DNA from: Halomarina rubra
GTDB taxonomy: Archaea; Halobacteriota; Halobacteria; Halobacteriales; Haloarculaceae
Assembly: GCF_023699475.1 (NCBI RefSeq)
Contig: NZ_JALXFV010000008.1
Coordinates: forward strand, 658,583 to 722,582
Reading direction: 5' to 3'
DNA: 64,000 nt
Within the stretch, counting starts at the first letter, position 1, and every line of letters begins with the position of its first letter. The position numbers were made by a program, and so were the translations under genes. Below are positions 26,381 through 34,520 of the stretch, one piece after another. A model generated the notes under the pieces. It did not search any database, was not told where the DNA came from, and saw nothing but the letters and a program-made list of their open reading frames with translations.

Positions 26381-27319
26381 TCAGGTCCGGTCGACGAACG
26401 CCAGTATCTCCTCGGCGATCTCCTCGCCGGCGTCCTCCTGCAGGAAGTGCATCGCCCCCTCGACCCAGACGTCGGGTTGCTCGTCTGCCGAGCCGATGAG
26501 ACCACGCAGCGGGTCGCGGGCGGGCTTCGTGATGGGGTCCGAGTCGGCGAACAGCACGAACGCGGGTTTCTCCCACTCCTTCAGCTTCTCGCGGGCGGCG
26601 GCGGTCTTCTCGCCCTCGCCGGCATCACCGCCGTCGGTCCGAGGGACCATGTCGGGCCAGGCGTACGCGCCGGCCTTGCTCGCCTCGTCGGGGTACGGCG
26701 CTTCGTAGGCCGCAAGCTCCTCGTCGCTGAGTTCGGTCGCCGTCGCGTTCTGGATGAGCATCCCGATGGGTAACTCCTCGACGCGCTCGACGAAGTTCCG
26801 GAAGTCGTACCACTCGTCGGCCATCTCGGTGTCGTACGTCGGGACGAACGTGTTCATCGCGACCAAGCGGGCGAACCGGTCGGGTTCGTGCGCGGCGTAG
26901 GTCAGCCCGACGATGCCACCCCAGTCCTGGCAGACGAGGGTGACGTTCTGGAGGTCCAGTTTCTCGACGAACTCCGCGAGCGTCTCGTAGTGCAGGTCGA
27001 AGCTGTAGTCCTCGCGGTCGGTCAGCTTCTCCGAGCGACCGAACCCGACGAAGTCGGGGACGACGACCCGGCCGCGCTCGGCGAGCGTCGGAATCATCTT
27101 GCGGTACAGGTAGCCCCACGTCGGTTCGCCGTGGAGACAGAGGAACGTCTCCGTCCCTTCCCCCTCGTCTACGTACGCCATCTCGATGCCGTCGCCGGAC
27201 TCCGTCCGGCTTCCAGCGGCGCTTCGCGCCTCACTGTCACCGACGGTGACGCTGTGGCGCTCGTAGTCGAAGTCGGGCAGATCGGTGAACCTGTCGGCCG
27301 GTGTGCTGGTTCGTCCCAT
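26381..27319 (-). CDS. Alpha/beta hydrolase of the haloalkane dehalogenase type
   Basis: A 312-residue alpha/beta-fold hydrolase, expected to cleave carbon-halogen bonds by an aspartyl-ester mechanism. HGEPTWGYLYR at residues 63-73 supplies oxyanion and halide contacts (Trp68); the nucleophile elbow CQDWGG has D132 with W133; the catalytic His is H291 in GAMHFLQEDAG. This D-W pairing after Gln is diagnostic of haloalkane dehalogenases. Residues 28-43 (SEARSAAGSRTESGDG) are a low-complexity polar insert before the first strand. The start is the ATG at 27319; in-frame codons upstream are Arg-rich and antisense to the MoaD-like gene. Natural substrates of haloarchaeal members are unknown. Confidence 0.85.
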   Translation of the reverse strand: MGRTSTPADRFTDLPDFDYERHSVTVGDSEARSAAGSRTESGDGIEMAYVDEGEGTETFLCLHGEPTWGYLYRKMIPTLAERGRVVVPDFVGFGRSEKLTDREDYSFDLHYETLAEFVEKLDLQNVTLVCQDWGGIVGLTYAAHEPDRFARLVAMNTFVPTYDTEMADEWYDFRNFVERVEELPIGMLIQNATATELSDEELAAYEAPYPDEASKAGAYAWPDMVPRTDGGDAGEGEKTAAAREKLKEWEKPAFVLFADSDPITKPARDPLRGLIGSADEQPDVWVEGAMHFLQEDAGEEIAEEILAFVDRT

Positions 27320-27361
27320 GGTCGGGCGTCGTCCCGGCGGGGCAAGGCCGTTGCGGCGGGG

Positions 27362-27367
27362 TTTATA
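27362..27367 (+). promoter_or_regulatory. TATA box of the MoaD-like/MBL operon
   Basis: TTTATA lies 24-29 bases before the ATG at 27391 in a clear leaderless arrangement. Confidence 0.6.
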
Positions 27368-27390
27368 CCGCTCGCGCGGCGAGCGTGTGC

Positions 27391-27717
27391 ATGGAGGAAG
27401 CGGACGAGTCGGTGGAGTTCGAGTTCTACGCGACCCTTCGTGACGCCGTCGGCGAGCGGTCGCTGACCAGGGCGGTTCCGGAGGGGACGACCGTCGCAGA
27501 GGCGCTCGGAACGCTCGGCGAGGAGTTCCCGTCGTTGCGCCCGCTGTTGTTCGACGGCGACGGTCGACTCCGCCCGCACGTGTCGGTGCTGGTCGACGGT
27601 GAACGCGTCGACGGTGACCGGTCTCTCGACGGCGGTGAGACGGTCGGTGCCGCGCCAGCCGTCGCCGGTGGGAGCGCCCCGGCGACCGAGTGTCGCGGAC
27701 GCGAGGTGGCACGGTGA
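27391..27717 (+). CDS. MoaD/ThiS-like ubiquitin-fold protein with a C-terminal extension
   Basis: A 108-residue protein with the beta-grasp features of MoaD and archaeal SAMP proteins: VEFEFYATLRDAVGERSL near the start, TVAEALGTLGEEFPSLR, and VSVLVDGERVDGDRSLDGGETVGAAPAVAGG. These proteins donate sulfur for molybdopterin or are conjugated to other proteins through a C-terminal Gly-Gly. Here the Gly-Gly is at 93-94 and 14 more residues follow (SAPATECRGREVAR), so the tail would have to be removed before adenylation. The final TGA overlaps the next gene's GTG, so the tail's coding bases also serve as the ribosome approach to that gene. Confidence 0.82.
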   Translation: MEEADESVEFEFYATLRDAVGERSLTRAVPEGTTVAEALGTLGEEFPSLRPLLFDGDGRLRPHVSVLVDGERVDGDRSLDGGETVGAAPAVAGGSAPATECRGREVAR

Positions 27718-28733
27718 AGGCCATCAGTCTCGGCAACCGAGCGTTCGAGGGGCTGAACAACGCCTATCTGCTGGAGGGTGCGGTGACGACGCTCGTGGAC
27801 ACGGGCATCGCCACTCCCGACACCGAGTCGGACCTGCGGTCGGGACTGGCCGACGCGGGCTACGAGTTCGCCGACGTCGACCAGGTCCTCGTCACTCACT
27901 TCCACGCCGACCACGCCGGGTTGGCGGGAGCGGTCCGAGCGGCGGGCGACGCGACGGTCCGCGTCCACGAGGCCGACGCGCCGCTGGTCGCTCGCGACCC
28001 AGACGCCCTGGCCGCGATGGAGGACGAACAGCGCGCCCGCCTCGACCGATGGGGGATGCCCGAGGACGCCCAGTCCGAACTGCTCGGCTTTCTCGACGGG
28101 AGCGACGGCATCGGTGGCGACCCGACGGACGTGGCCACCTTCGAAGACGGCGACCGGTTCGACGCCGGCGACCGGACGCTCGAGGCCGTCCACCTGCCCG
28201 GTCACAGCGCCGGTCTCTGTGGGTTCGCGTTCGACAGCGACTACGCGGGGCTGTCGGCGGACGGCCGAGAGCTGTTCTCCGGCGACGCGCTGTTGCCCTA
28301 CTACACGCCCAACGTCGGCGGCGCTGACGTCCGGGTCGACCGGCCGCTCGCGAGCTACCTCGACACGCTGACGCGTATCGCCGAGGGCCAGTACGCCCGC
28401 GCGTGGCCCGGCCACCGCGGTCCCATCGTCGACCCGGCCGGTCGCGCCCGCGACATCGCGGTTCACCACCGCGAGCGCACCGGTCGCGTACTCTCGGTGC
28501 TCGACGAGCACGGCCCCGCCGACGCGTGGACGGTCAGCGCCCACCTGTTCGGTGACCTCTCGTCGATTCACATCCTGCACGGCCCCGGCGAGGCGTCGGC
28601 ACACCTCGACCACCTGACGGAGGGCGGCGTCCTCACCACCACCGAGAACTCCCCCGTCGAGTACGAACTGACGGGCGACGCGAGCGCGGCGGCGGTCGAC
28701 GACCTGTTCCCCCCGCTCGCGACCGACCCGTAG
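27714..28733 (+). CDS. Metallo-beta-lactamase-fold hydrolase with C-terminal helical domain
   Basis: A 339-residue protein. H62-F-H64-A-D66-H67 is the metal-site motif, further ligands being PGHS (about residue 160), SGDALLP (about 190) and the GHRGP His (about 235). The last 80 residues (TGRVLSVLDEHGPADAWTVSAHLF and HLDHLTEGGVLTTTE) look like a winged helix, as in LACTB2-like and glyoxalase-II-related enzymes. The GTG start at 27714 overlaps the MoaD-like gene stop (GTGA), so the two are translationally coupled. The substrate is unknown; linkage to a ubiquitin-like protein is noted under findings. Confidence 0.85.
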   Translation: MKAISLGNRAFEGLNNAYLLEGAVTTLVDTGIATPDTESDLRSGLADAGYEFADVDQVLVTHFHADHAGLAGAVRAAGDATVRVHEADAPLVARDPDALAAMEDEQRARLDRWGMPEDAQSELLGFLDGSDGIGGDPTDVATFEDGDRFDAGDRTLEAVHLPGHSAGLCGFAFDSDYAGLSADGRELFSGDALLPYYTPNVGGADVRVDRPLASYLDTLTRIAEGQYARAWPGHRGPIVDPAGRARDIAVHHRERTGRVLSVLDEHGPADAWTVSAHLFGDLSSIHILHGPGEASAHLDHLTEGGVLTTTENSPVEYELTGDASAAAVDDLFPPLATDP

Positions 28734-28988
28734 GTCGGTCGTCTGGACTCTCGACTAACGACTCCGACTCGGTATCTCGCGAGCGTCCGCGACGGTGTCG
28801 TCGTCGATTTCCACACCGAACACGACACCGTGGTCGCCGCTGTAAACCGTCGGTAGTGGAAGATGCCCGGCGTCGCCGGTCGTCGCGGTACCGTCCGTCG
28901 GTCGGTGGAGTTCGGGCGACGACGCAGAAGAGGGCACTCCCGGGACGGTACAGACCGGCGCGCGCCGGTTCGGGGTCGTTTCGACGGG

Positions 28989-29306
28989 TCAGACGCGGCG
29001 CGACTCCCAGTCGCGTGCGGCCGCGACGACTAGCAGGAGGCCGACGAACGCCAGGACGAGCCACGCCCCGACCCCGGAGTCGAGGACGTCGATAGCCGCG
29101 TCGAGCAGGTTCACGTCGACGATGCGGCCGACGGCGAACAGGAGCAACACCAGACCGAGCACCGCGACGACGGCGCGGACGAGCGCCTCGCCGAACCAGG
29201 ACGCGACCCGCGCGGACGTGCTCCGTCGCGTAGGCTCCTGAGTGGGGTGGCTCTCGGGGTCGGTCTCTCGAACGCGCCGCTCCTCGGTCGTGTATTCACG
29301 AGTCAT
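28989..29306 (-). CDS. Small two-span membrane protein (105 aa)
   Basis: A 105-residue protein with a charged N-terminal 40 residues (Arg/Glu/Thr-rich) and two hydrophobic helices (ALVRAVVAVLGLVLLLFAVGRIV and VGAWLVLAFVGLLLVVAAARDW). The ATG at 29306 is chosen; the open frame continues upstream through the tRNA-derived repeats, where it is certainly not coding. No family is recognised. Confidence 0.6.
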   Translation of the reverse strand: MTREYTTEERRVRETDPESHPTQEPTRRSTSARVASWFGEALVRAVVAVLGLVLLLFAVGRIVDVNLLDAAIDVLDSGVGAWLVLAFVGLLLVVAAARDWESRRV

Positions 29307-29370
29307 GGAGACTGTAACGCGTTCCGAGGAGATGAAGCTAGCACCTGGGGAGTCGTCGTCCATCTCCGGA

Positions 29371-29634
29371 CCCGCACGCGTCGTTGTCGGCCTCACTTCG
29401 AATAGAACTTCGAGGGCGTGACGGGACTCCCGCGAGCGGAGCGAGTGGGAGTCAGTCACGGTCCTCGACGGGTCGTTCGCTACGCTCCCGACACCGTCTA
29501 CGGGCGTGACGGGATTCGAACCTCGGTCGGACGTGCTCGCTTCGCTGCGCGCGACCTCCCTGCTTCGAACCCGCACGCGTCGCTGTTGGCCTCACTTCGT
29601 TCGGCACAACAGCGGGCGTGGCGGGATTCGAACC
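29371..29634 (-). repeat. Decayed copies of the tRNA-Arg 3' end and flank
   Basis: Within the roughly 300 bases between the small membrane-protein gene and the tRNA, the last 22 positions of tRNA-Arg (29613-29634) recur at 29501-29522 with one mismatch, and a 13-base core (GGGCGTGACGGGA) recurs at 29414-29426. A separate 30-base stretch at 29371-29400 recurs at 29570-29599 with a few changes. A short hairpin (GACTCCC at 29425-29431 with GGGAGTC at 29447-29453) lies between. I see no gene here. Confidence 0.75.
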
Positions 29635-29685
29635 CGCGATCTAGAGGTTAGGAACCTCTCGCCCTATCCGCTAGGCCACACGCCC
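29613..29685 (-). tRNA. tRNA-Arg (anticodon CCU)
   Basis: A complete cloverleaf on the minus strand: acceptor GGGCGTG pairs with CACGCCC, the anticodon stem AGAGG/CCTCT encloses the loop TTCCTAA, giving anticodon CCT, and the T arm reads GCGGG-TTCGAAT-CCCGC. The discriminator base is G and CCA is not encoded. No intron. It decodes AGG. Confidence 0.95.
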
Positions 29686-29716
29686 TTCGTCACCCCGGAG
29701 AAGGGCAGAGAGAAAA

Positions 29717-30022
29717 TCAGTTCTGCTTCTCGGTCTCGACGGTCTCCTCGGTCGCGGACGACGTCGAGTCGGAGTCGATGGTGGACGACTGGGTCTCGGC
29801 GCTCTCGACGTTCTCGGCGTTCTCGGCGCCCTTGCCCTGCATCTCGGCGAGCTCCTGTTCGACCTCCTCGCGTCCCTTCTTGAACTCGCCCATCGCCTGC
29901 CCCGACGAGCGAGCCAGTTTCGGCAGTTTGTTCGCACCGAACAGCAGGACGATGATGAGTAGCACGACGAAGACTTCGATGCCACCGGGGATGCCCGGGA
30001 ACAGCGGTACCAGGGTTGCCAT
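29717..30022 (-). CDS. tatA: Twin-arginine translocase subunit TatA
   Basis: A 101-residue TatA/E-family protein: a short N-terminal segment, one membrane helix (EVFVVLLIIVLLFGANKLPKLARSSG, with the family FGxxKLP hinge at its end), an amphipathic helix (GEFKKGREEVEQELAEM) and an acidic Ser/Thr/Glu tail of about 45 residues. TatA forms the pore that moves folded proteins, which is how haloarchaea export most secreted proteins. The ATG at 30022 is preferred over GTG 30034, because a CTATAGG box at 30049-30055 lies about 30 bases upstream of it. It is divergent from the peroxiredoxin gene. Confidence 0.92.
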   Translation of the reverse strand: MATLVPLFPGIPGGIEVFVVLLIIVLLFGANKLPKLARSSGQAMGEFKKGREEVEQELAEMQGKGAENAENVESAETQSSTIDSDSTSSATEETVETEKQN

Positions 30023-30048
30023 GTCTACCGTCACTTACCAACTCCCGA

Positions 30049-30084
30049 CTATAGGCCTTTTGCTAGCCGAGAGGGTCGATTATA
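30049..30084. promoter_or_regulatory. Divergent TATA boxes of tatA and the peroxiredoxin gene
   Basis: CTATAGG (30049-30055) is positioned for the minus-strand tatA start at 30022, and TTATA (30080-30084) for the plus-strand ATG at 30112. The two core promoters share a stretch of about 90 bases. Confidence 0.5.
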
Positions 30085-30111
30085 TGCCGCCGTCGGCCCA
30101 TTCTCGACTCG

Positions 30112-30585
30112 ATGCAGGTCGGAGACACCGCACCGGAGTTCACGGCACCGCTCGCGACGGGCGAGGACATCGACTCGTTCACGCTCTCGGAGGCGCTCGA
30201 GGACGGCCCCGTCGTCCTCGCGTTCTTCCCCGGCGCGTTCACGAGCGTCTGTTCCCACGAACTGGCGACGTTCAGAGACCGCCTCTCGGAGTTCGAAGAC
30301 GACGGTGCACGACTCTACGGCGTCAGCGTCGACTCCCCGTTCGCGCTCAACGCGTTCCACGACGAACTCGGGCTCAACTTCCCGCTCATCAGCGACGCGA
30401 ACCACCGCCTCGTTCACGAGTACGACGTGGCGATGGACTTCGCGGAACTCGGCGTCGAGAACGTCGCCAAACGGGCGGTGTTCGTCGTCGACGAAGACCG
30501 GACCATCGACTACGCGTGGGTGAGCGACGACCCCGGCGTCGAACCCCAGTACGACGAGGTCAGTGCGGTCGTCGCCGACGACTGA
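30112..30585 (+). CDS. Peroxiredoxin (AhpC/TSA, BCP-like, single cysteine)
   Basis: A 157-residue thiol peroxidase. The thioredoxin fold begins VGDTAPEFTAPLATG, and the peroxidatic Cys is C47 in FFPGAFTSVCSHE, with Thr44 three residues earlier as usual. No other cysteine is present, so it is a one-Cys enzyme that needs an external reductant. Start at ATG 30112 with TTATA about 28-32 bases upstream. Role: detoxification of hydrogen and organic peroxides. Confidence 0.9.
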   Translation: MQVGDTAPEFTAPLATGEDIDSFTLSEALEDGPVVLAFFPGAFTSVCSHELATFRDRLSEFEDDGARLYGVSVDSPFALNAFHDELGLNFPLISDANHRLVHEYDVAMDFAELGVENVAKRAVFVVDEDRTIDYAWVSDDPGVEPQYDEVSAVVADD

Positions 30586-30633
30586 ATATATATCTCCGAA
30601 GGGATTTTTGTACCGCCGCTCGGAGGGGGCCGT

Positions 30634-31452
30634 ATGCAACGCGAAGACGAGCGTGGGAACGGCGGTCGAACGTACGACCCCGACGCCGAACACGCATTCC
30701 CCGACGAGCGGCTGAACGAGGTGCTCCGGTTCGTCGACGAGGACGAGGAGATTCAGGCGTACCTCGACGCCCAGAACGTCAACCCGGTCGACCGGAAAGG
30801 GTACAACGACCACGGCCGCAAACACATCAGCATCGTCCGGAACCGCGCACTCTGTCTGTACGACCTGCTCAAGGCCGGTCACGTCGAGTTCAACGGCGCG
30901 AGCCAGCAGGGCCTCGACGAGGCCGACGAGGCCGTCATCGTCGCGCTCGCCGCCCAACTCCACGACATCGGCCACGTCGTCCACCGCAGCGAACACGCCT
31001 ACTACTCGATTCCGCTCGCGGCGGACGTGCTCGACCGCATCCTCCCCGAGCTCGGCTACGACGTCGGTGACACCGTGCGTGTCAAAGGCGAGGTGCTCCA
31101 CGCCATCCTCTGTCACCACACCGAGGAGCGTCCACTCACGCGCGAGGCCGGGGTCCTCCGCGTCGCCGACGCGCTGGACATGGAGCGCGGTCGCTCGCGA
31201 ATCCCCTACGAGAAGGGTGGTCGGGGCATCAACACGCTCTCCTCGCGGGCCATCCGGCAGGTCACGCTCCGGGAGGGCGACGAACGCCCCGTCCTCGTCG
31301 AGATAGAGATGACCGACGCCGCGGGCGTCTACCAGGTCGACGAACTGCTGAAGTCGAAGCTCGAAGACTCGCTCATCGACGAGGAGATCCGCATCGTGGC
31401 TATCAACAGCCACGGCGACGGCGAGCAGTTGCTCGAACGCATCGAACTGTAA
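30634..31452 (+). CDS. HD-domain metal-dependent phosphohydrolase
   Basis: A 272-residue protein with an HD hydrolase core: H64 in GRKHISIVRNRAL, the H110-D111 pair in LAAQLHDIGHVVHRS, a further His in HAILCHHTEE (about residue 168) and Asp in RVADALDMERGRS (about 188). Such enzymes hydrolyse nucleotide or other phosphates; the substrate is unknown. About 65 C-terminal residues form a separate alpha/beta segment. It follows the peroxiredoxin in the same direction with a gap of 48 bases containing a TATTTTT-like stretch, so a promoter of its own is plausible. Confidence 0.85.
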   Translation: MQREDERGNGGRTYDPDAEHAFPDERLNEVLRFVDEDEEIQAYLDAQNVNPVDRKGYNDHGRKHISIVRNRALCLYDLLKAGHVEFNGASQQGLDEADEAVIVALAAQLHDIGHVVHRSEHAYYSIPLAADVLDRILPELGYDVGDTVRVKGEVLHAILCHHTEERPLTREAGVLRVADALDMERGRSRIPYEKGGRGINTLSSRAIRQVTLREGDERPVLVEIEMTDAAGVYQVDELLKSKLEDSLIDEEIRIVAINSHGDGEQLLERIEL

Positions 31453-31560
31453 ACCTCCGCCCGGCGGGGCCGGTCGCACCACCGACCGTGTCTCCCCACG
31501 CCCCCTGTCGACGACCCTCTATCACGGTCTTTCCTCCCGTCTTCGTCCGGTTTTCGGGGA

Positions 31561-31565
31561 TTTAA
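31561..31565 (+). promoter_or_regulatory. TATA-like box of the MFS transporter gene
   Basis: TTTAA lies 29-33 bases before the GTG at 31594, supporting that GTG as start of a leaderless message. Confidence 0.45.
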
Positions 31566-31593
31566 CCGTCTCCGCTCCTACGTCCGGACCACC

Positions 31594-32916
31594 GTGGCTG
31601 GTGGCTCGCTCGGCGTGCTCAGAGACCGCGAGTTCCTCGCACTCTCGGGGACCGCGTTCGCTCGCGCACAGGCGTACTCGACCATCGCGATAGCGCTGGG
31701 GCTGTACGCCGACATGCTCGGGACGACGAGCACCATCGAGGGCCTGTTCGCCACCTGTTTCGCGCTCGCGCAGTTCGTCATCGTCCTTCCACTCGGTCGG
31801 AAGATAGACACGGGCAACGCCAAGCGGTACCTGCTCGCTGGCCTCCTGCTCAACGTCGCCGTCTTCGTCGGGTTCTGGATGGTCGATTCGGTCACCGACA
31901 TCCTCCTAGTCCGGGTCGTCCAGGGACTCGGCGCGTCGCTGCTGTGGATAACTGGGTCGACCGTCGTCGGCGAGATCTCTCCCGACGGCGAACGCGGCCA
32001 GTGGCTCGGGACGTACAACCAGGTCGGGGCGTTCTCATCGTTCGCCGGCGACCTCGTCGGGGGCTACATGCTCGCGACGTACGACTTCGGCGTCACCTAC
32101 GCCGTCCTCGCGGGCGTCACCGTCGTCGCCACCGTCCTCCTCTACGCGTGGCTCCGGGACAACCCCGGCGGGAAGTCCGACCCCGAGGCGGTTTCCGGTC
32201 GCGAGACGCTCGAACGGCTGCTCGGACGGACGCCCATCCGCGCGCTCGTCGTCTTCCGGTTCGGCCTGAGCTTCGGGAAGATGTGCGTCATCCTCTTCTT
32301 GCCCATCTACGCCATCAAGACGCTCGGCATCTCCTCACTGTACGTCGGCGGTATCCTCGCCGGCGGGAAACTGACGAAGGCGCTCACGCAGGGGTACGTC
32401 GGCGGGCTGACCGACCGGGTCGGCTCGAAACACCTGTTCGTCTTCGTCGGTGCGGTGCTGTACGCCGTCGGGACGCTCGCCATCCCGCTTGCGGGCGTCG
32501 CCGACCAGTACATCTCGGCGGTGACGGTCGCCGGCTACACGTTCGTCCCCGGATTCGTCGTCTTGTTCGGCGCGTACGGCATCTGCGGAGTCGCCGACTC
32601 CATCCGCCTGCCAGCGAGCATGGCACTGTTCGTCGAGGAGGGCGAGCAGTTCGACGCCGTCGCCGCGAGCATGTCGCTGCGCTCTATCGCGTGGAAGGTC
32701 GGACAGATAACCGGGCCGCTCATCGTCGGTGTCGTCTGGGACGCGACGGACGTGTTCACCGCCTTCGCCGTCGCCGCCGCGACCATCGTCGTCTCGGCGT
32801 TCGTGTTCATCGGCATCTACGCCGTCGACGACCCGGTGCCCGACGTCGTCGACGAGGACCTCACGGACCTCACCCCGGGCGGCGACCCTTCCGAAGAGGC
32901 GGCCGACGACGACTGA
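31594..32916 (+). CDS. MFS transporter
   Basis: A 440-residue, 12-helix major-facilitator protein with N-terminal LGVLRDREFLALSGTAFARAQAYS and the motif-A region IVLPLGRKIDTGNAKRYLL, which lacks the usual arginine-rich DRxGRR form. RVVQGLGASLLWITGSTVVGEI is the helix-4/5 region. An acidic 30-residue tail ends it. GTG start as indicated by the TATA-like box. Substrate unknown; it lies convergent with the ferritin-like protein gene. Confidence 0.85.
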   Translation: MAGGSLGVLRDREFLALSGTAFARAQAYSTIAIALGLYADMLGTTSTIEGLFATCFALAQFVIVLPLGRKIDTGNAKRYLLAGLLLNVAVFVGFWMVDSVTDILLVRVVQGLGASLLWITGSTVVGEISPDGERGQWLGTYNQVGAFSSFAGDLVGGYMLATYDFGVTYAVLAGVTVVATVLLYAWLRDNPGGKSDPEAVSGRETLERLLGRTPIRALVVFRFGLSFGKMCVILFLPIYAIKTLGISSLYVGGILAGGKLTKALTQGYVGGLTDRVGSKHLFVFVGAVLYAVGTLAIPLAGVADQYISAVTVAGYTFVPGFVVLFGAYGICGVADSIRLPASMALFVEEGEQFDAVAASMSLRSIAWKVGQITGPLIVGVVWDATDVFTAFAVAAATIVVSAFVFIGIYAVDDPVPDVVDEDLTDLTPGGDPSEEAADDD

Positions 32917-32940
32917 CGCAGCAGCCCCTGGCGGGTGCGC

Positions 32941-33426
32941 TCAGAGCGTCTCGTAGTCGAACGTCCGGGCCACCTTCGCGAGGTCGTTCAGCGTCTCCTC
33001 GTCCTCGTCGAGGTTCTGCTTGAGCAGGTCCATCGCCCCGTCGTCGCCGCGTTCGGACGCCAGCGCGACGAGACTCTCGTAGGCCGACTGCTCGTAGCGT
33101 TCGGTCTTCATCGCCGTCACGACGTTGTAGTAGTCGTGGATGGCCCCCGGTTCGTTGTCGGCGGCGAACGACTCCCACTCGGTCAGCAGTCCCTCGATAC
33201 CCTGACACTCCTCGGTCTGCGGTGCTCGGCCGGTCCGCTCGAACACTTCGACGAGGCGTTCGATGTGGTCCCCGGTCTCCTCGACGTGGGACTCGAAGAA
33301 CGCCGTGAGGTCCTCGTCGCTCGAGACCGACGCCATCCGCTCGTACGCTTCGGTGAGCTGGTGTTCGGCGAAGTAGACGTCCTCCAGTTCGTGCTCGAAC
33401 AGCGCATCGATATCTGTGATCGCCAT
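32941..33426 (-). CDS. Ferritin-like DUF892/YciE-family protein
   Basis: A 161-residue helical-bundle protein: ITDIDALFEHELEDVYFAEHQL at the N terminus, then VEETGDHIERLVEVFERTG, AIHDYYNVVTAMKTERYEQSAYESLVALA and the final helix LLKQNLDEDEETL. Paired E-x2-H and E-x-H positions are those of the di-iron site in the ferritin-like DUF892 group (YciE/YciF), stress-linked proteins of unknown enzymology. ATG at 33426 is chosen over an earlier in-frame start that adds 33 unlike residues. Confidence 0.85.
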   Translation of the reverse strand: MAITDIDALFEHELEDVYFAEHQLTEAYERMASVSSDEDLTAFFESHVEETGDHIERLVEVFERTGRAPQTEECQGIEGLLTEWESFAADNEPGAIHDYYNVVTAMKTERYEQSAYESLVALASERGDDGAMDLLKQNLDEDEETLNDLAKVARTFDYETL

Positions 33427-33511
33427 GACGGACCGGTCGACTCGGTGAACGGTCAATACGGTTGTGCCTGTTCCTGCCCGACCGGAGACCGTTACTCCCC
33501 CGAGAACACTG

Positions 33512-34333
33512 TCAGTCGACGGCACCGACGTCGTCCGTCACCACTCGCTCTCCGGCGACGACCTCGACCGTGGCCCGCTGTGTGAACGTCTCGCGGTCGA
33601 ACTCTGCGAGTCGGTCCCGGAGGGCGGCCTTGAACGCCCCGACGTCGTCGCCGAACCGCGCGGGCGACGCGAACGACAGCGAGAGGACGTACCCGACGAC
33701 GCCGTCGACCGACCACTCGCGCTCGACGGCGAACGACACCTCCGCGACGTCCGTGAACCCGAACGTTGCGAGCTTCTCGCTCCAGGGGTCGTCGTAGGTC
33801 ACCGCCTCGGGGTCGACGCGCTGGGGGAGGTCGTCGAGGAACGACGCGACGACGTCGTAGACGGCCGCCTGCCAGTCCGCTCGCCCCTTCGTGAGCCACT
33901 CGTGGTCGGTGACGAGCGCGACGCCACCACCCGGTTCGGTCGCCCGGCGGAGGCGGTCGAGCGTCCGCTCCTGGTCCATCCAGTGGAACGACCGCCCCAT
34001 CGTCGTGAGGCGGAACGGTCCCATCTCGGCGCGGACCTCGGCGTCCGACCCGACCACCCACTCGACGTTCTCGACGTCCCACGCCGCCGCTCGCTGTCGG
34101 CCGAACCGCAGCATCTCCTCGTTTGGGTCCATCGCGACCACCGTCCCGGCGTGGGCCGCCAGCGGGAGGGTAAGCTGTCCGGCACCGCAGCCGAGGTCGA
34201 GGACGCGGGCGTTCGCGTCGAGTTCGAACCGGTCGCGGAGGTACGAGACCGTCTGCTCGCCGTAGCCGGGACGGTGCGCGGCGTAGTACCGCTCGGTGCT
34301 GTCGAAGCGTTCCGATGGAGGCACGTCGGACAT
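33512..34333 (-). CDS. Class I SAM-dependent methyltransferase
   Basis: A 273-residue methyltransferase. The SAM-binding motif I is RVLDLGCGAGQLTLPLAAH (about residue 42), with VVAMDPNEEML for the acidic ribose-binding residue, and motif IV is near GRSFHWMDQERTL. About 115 C-terminal residues have no recognised motif. Its class (small-molecule or other) cannot be told; the short FHWMD segment resembles small-metabolite methyltransferases. It is read from ATG 34333, downstream of a truncated copy of the tRNA-Gly end. Confidence 0.85.
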   Translation of the reverse strand: MSDVPPSERFDSTERYYAAHRPGYGEQTVSYLRDRFELDANARVLDLGCGAGQLTLPLAAHAGTVVAMDPNEEMLRFGRQRAAAWDVENVEWVVGSDAEVRAEMGPFRLTTMGRSFHWMDQERTLDRLRRATEPGGGVALVTDHEWLTKGRADWQAAVYDVVASFLDDLPQRVDPEAVTYDDPWSEKLATFGFTDVAEVSFAVEREWSVDGVVGYVLSLSFASPARFGDDVGAFKAALRDRLAEFDRETFTQRATVEVVAGERVVTDDVGAVD

Positions 34334-34415
34334 GGTCGCCGAGAGTACGTTCGAGACCGGAGAACGACAAACGCGTTGTGGTTCGTCGAACGGCGGTCGG
34401 ACCGACGATGTCGAA

Positions 34416-34442
34416 CAGAATGCACCGACCGGGATTCGAACC
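34416..34442 (+). repeat. 27-base copy of the tRNA-Gly 3' end
   Basis: Identical to 34516-34542, exactly 100 bases downstream. The copy covers the T loop and acceptor part of tRNA-Gly plus five flanking bases. Beyond it the sequence departs from a tRNA, so this is a fragment rather than a second gene. Confidence 0.85.
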
Positions 34443-34520
34443 ACGGTCGCTCTCGGCGGTCGCTCCCTGATTCGAATCTCTCCGTACCGCATCCGCTCGT
34501 CGCGTTCGCTCCTCGCAGAA

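Noticed and set aside
28755-28937. A 60-codon minus-strand ORF between the MBL hydrolase and the small membrane protein.
   Set aside because: It begins with GTG, has no promoter or Shine-Dalgarno, and its composition fits neither a membrane nor an acidic halophile protein well. The interval of about 255 bases is treated as non-coding.
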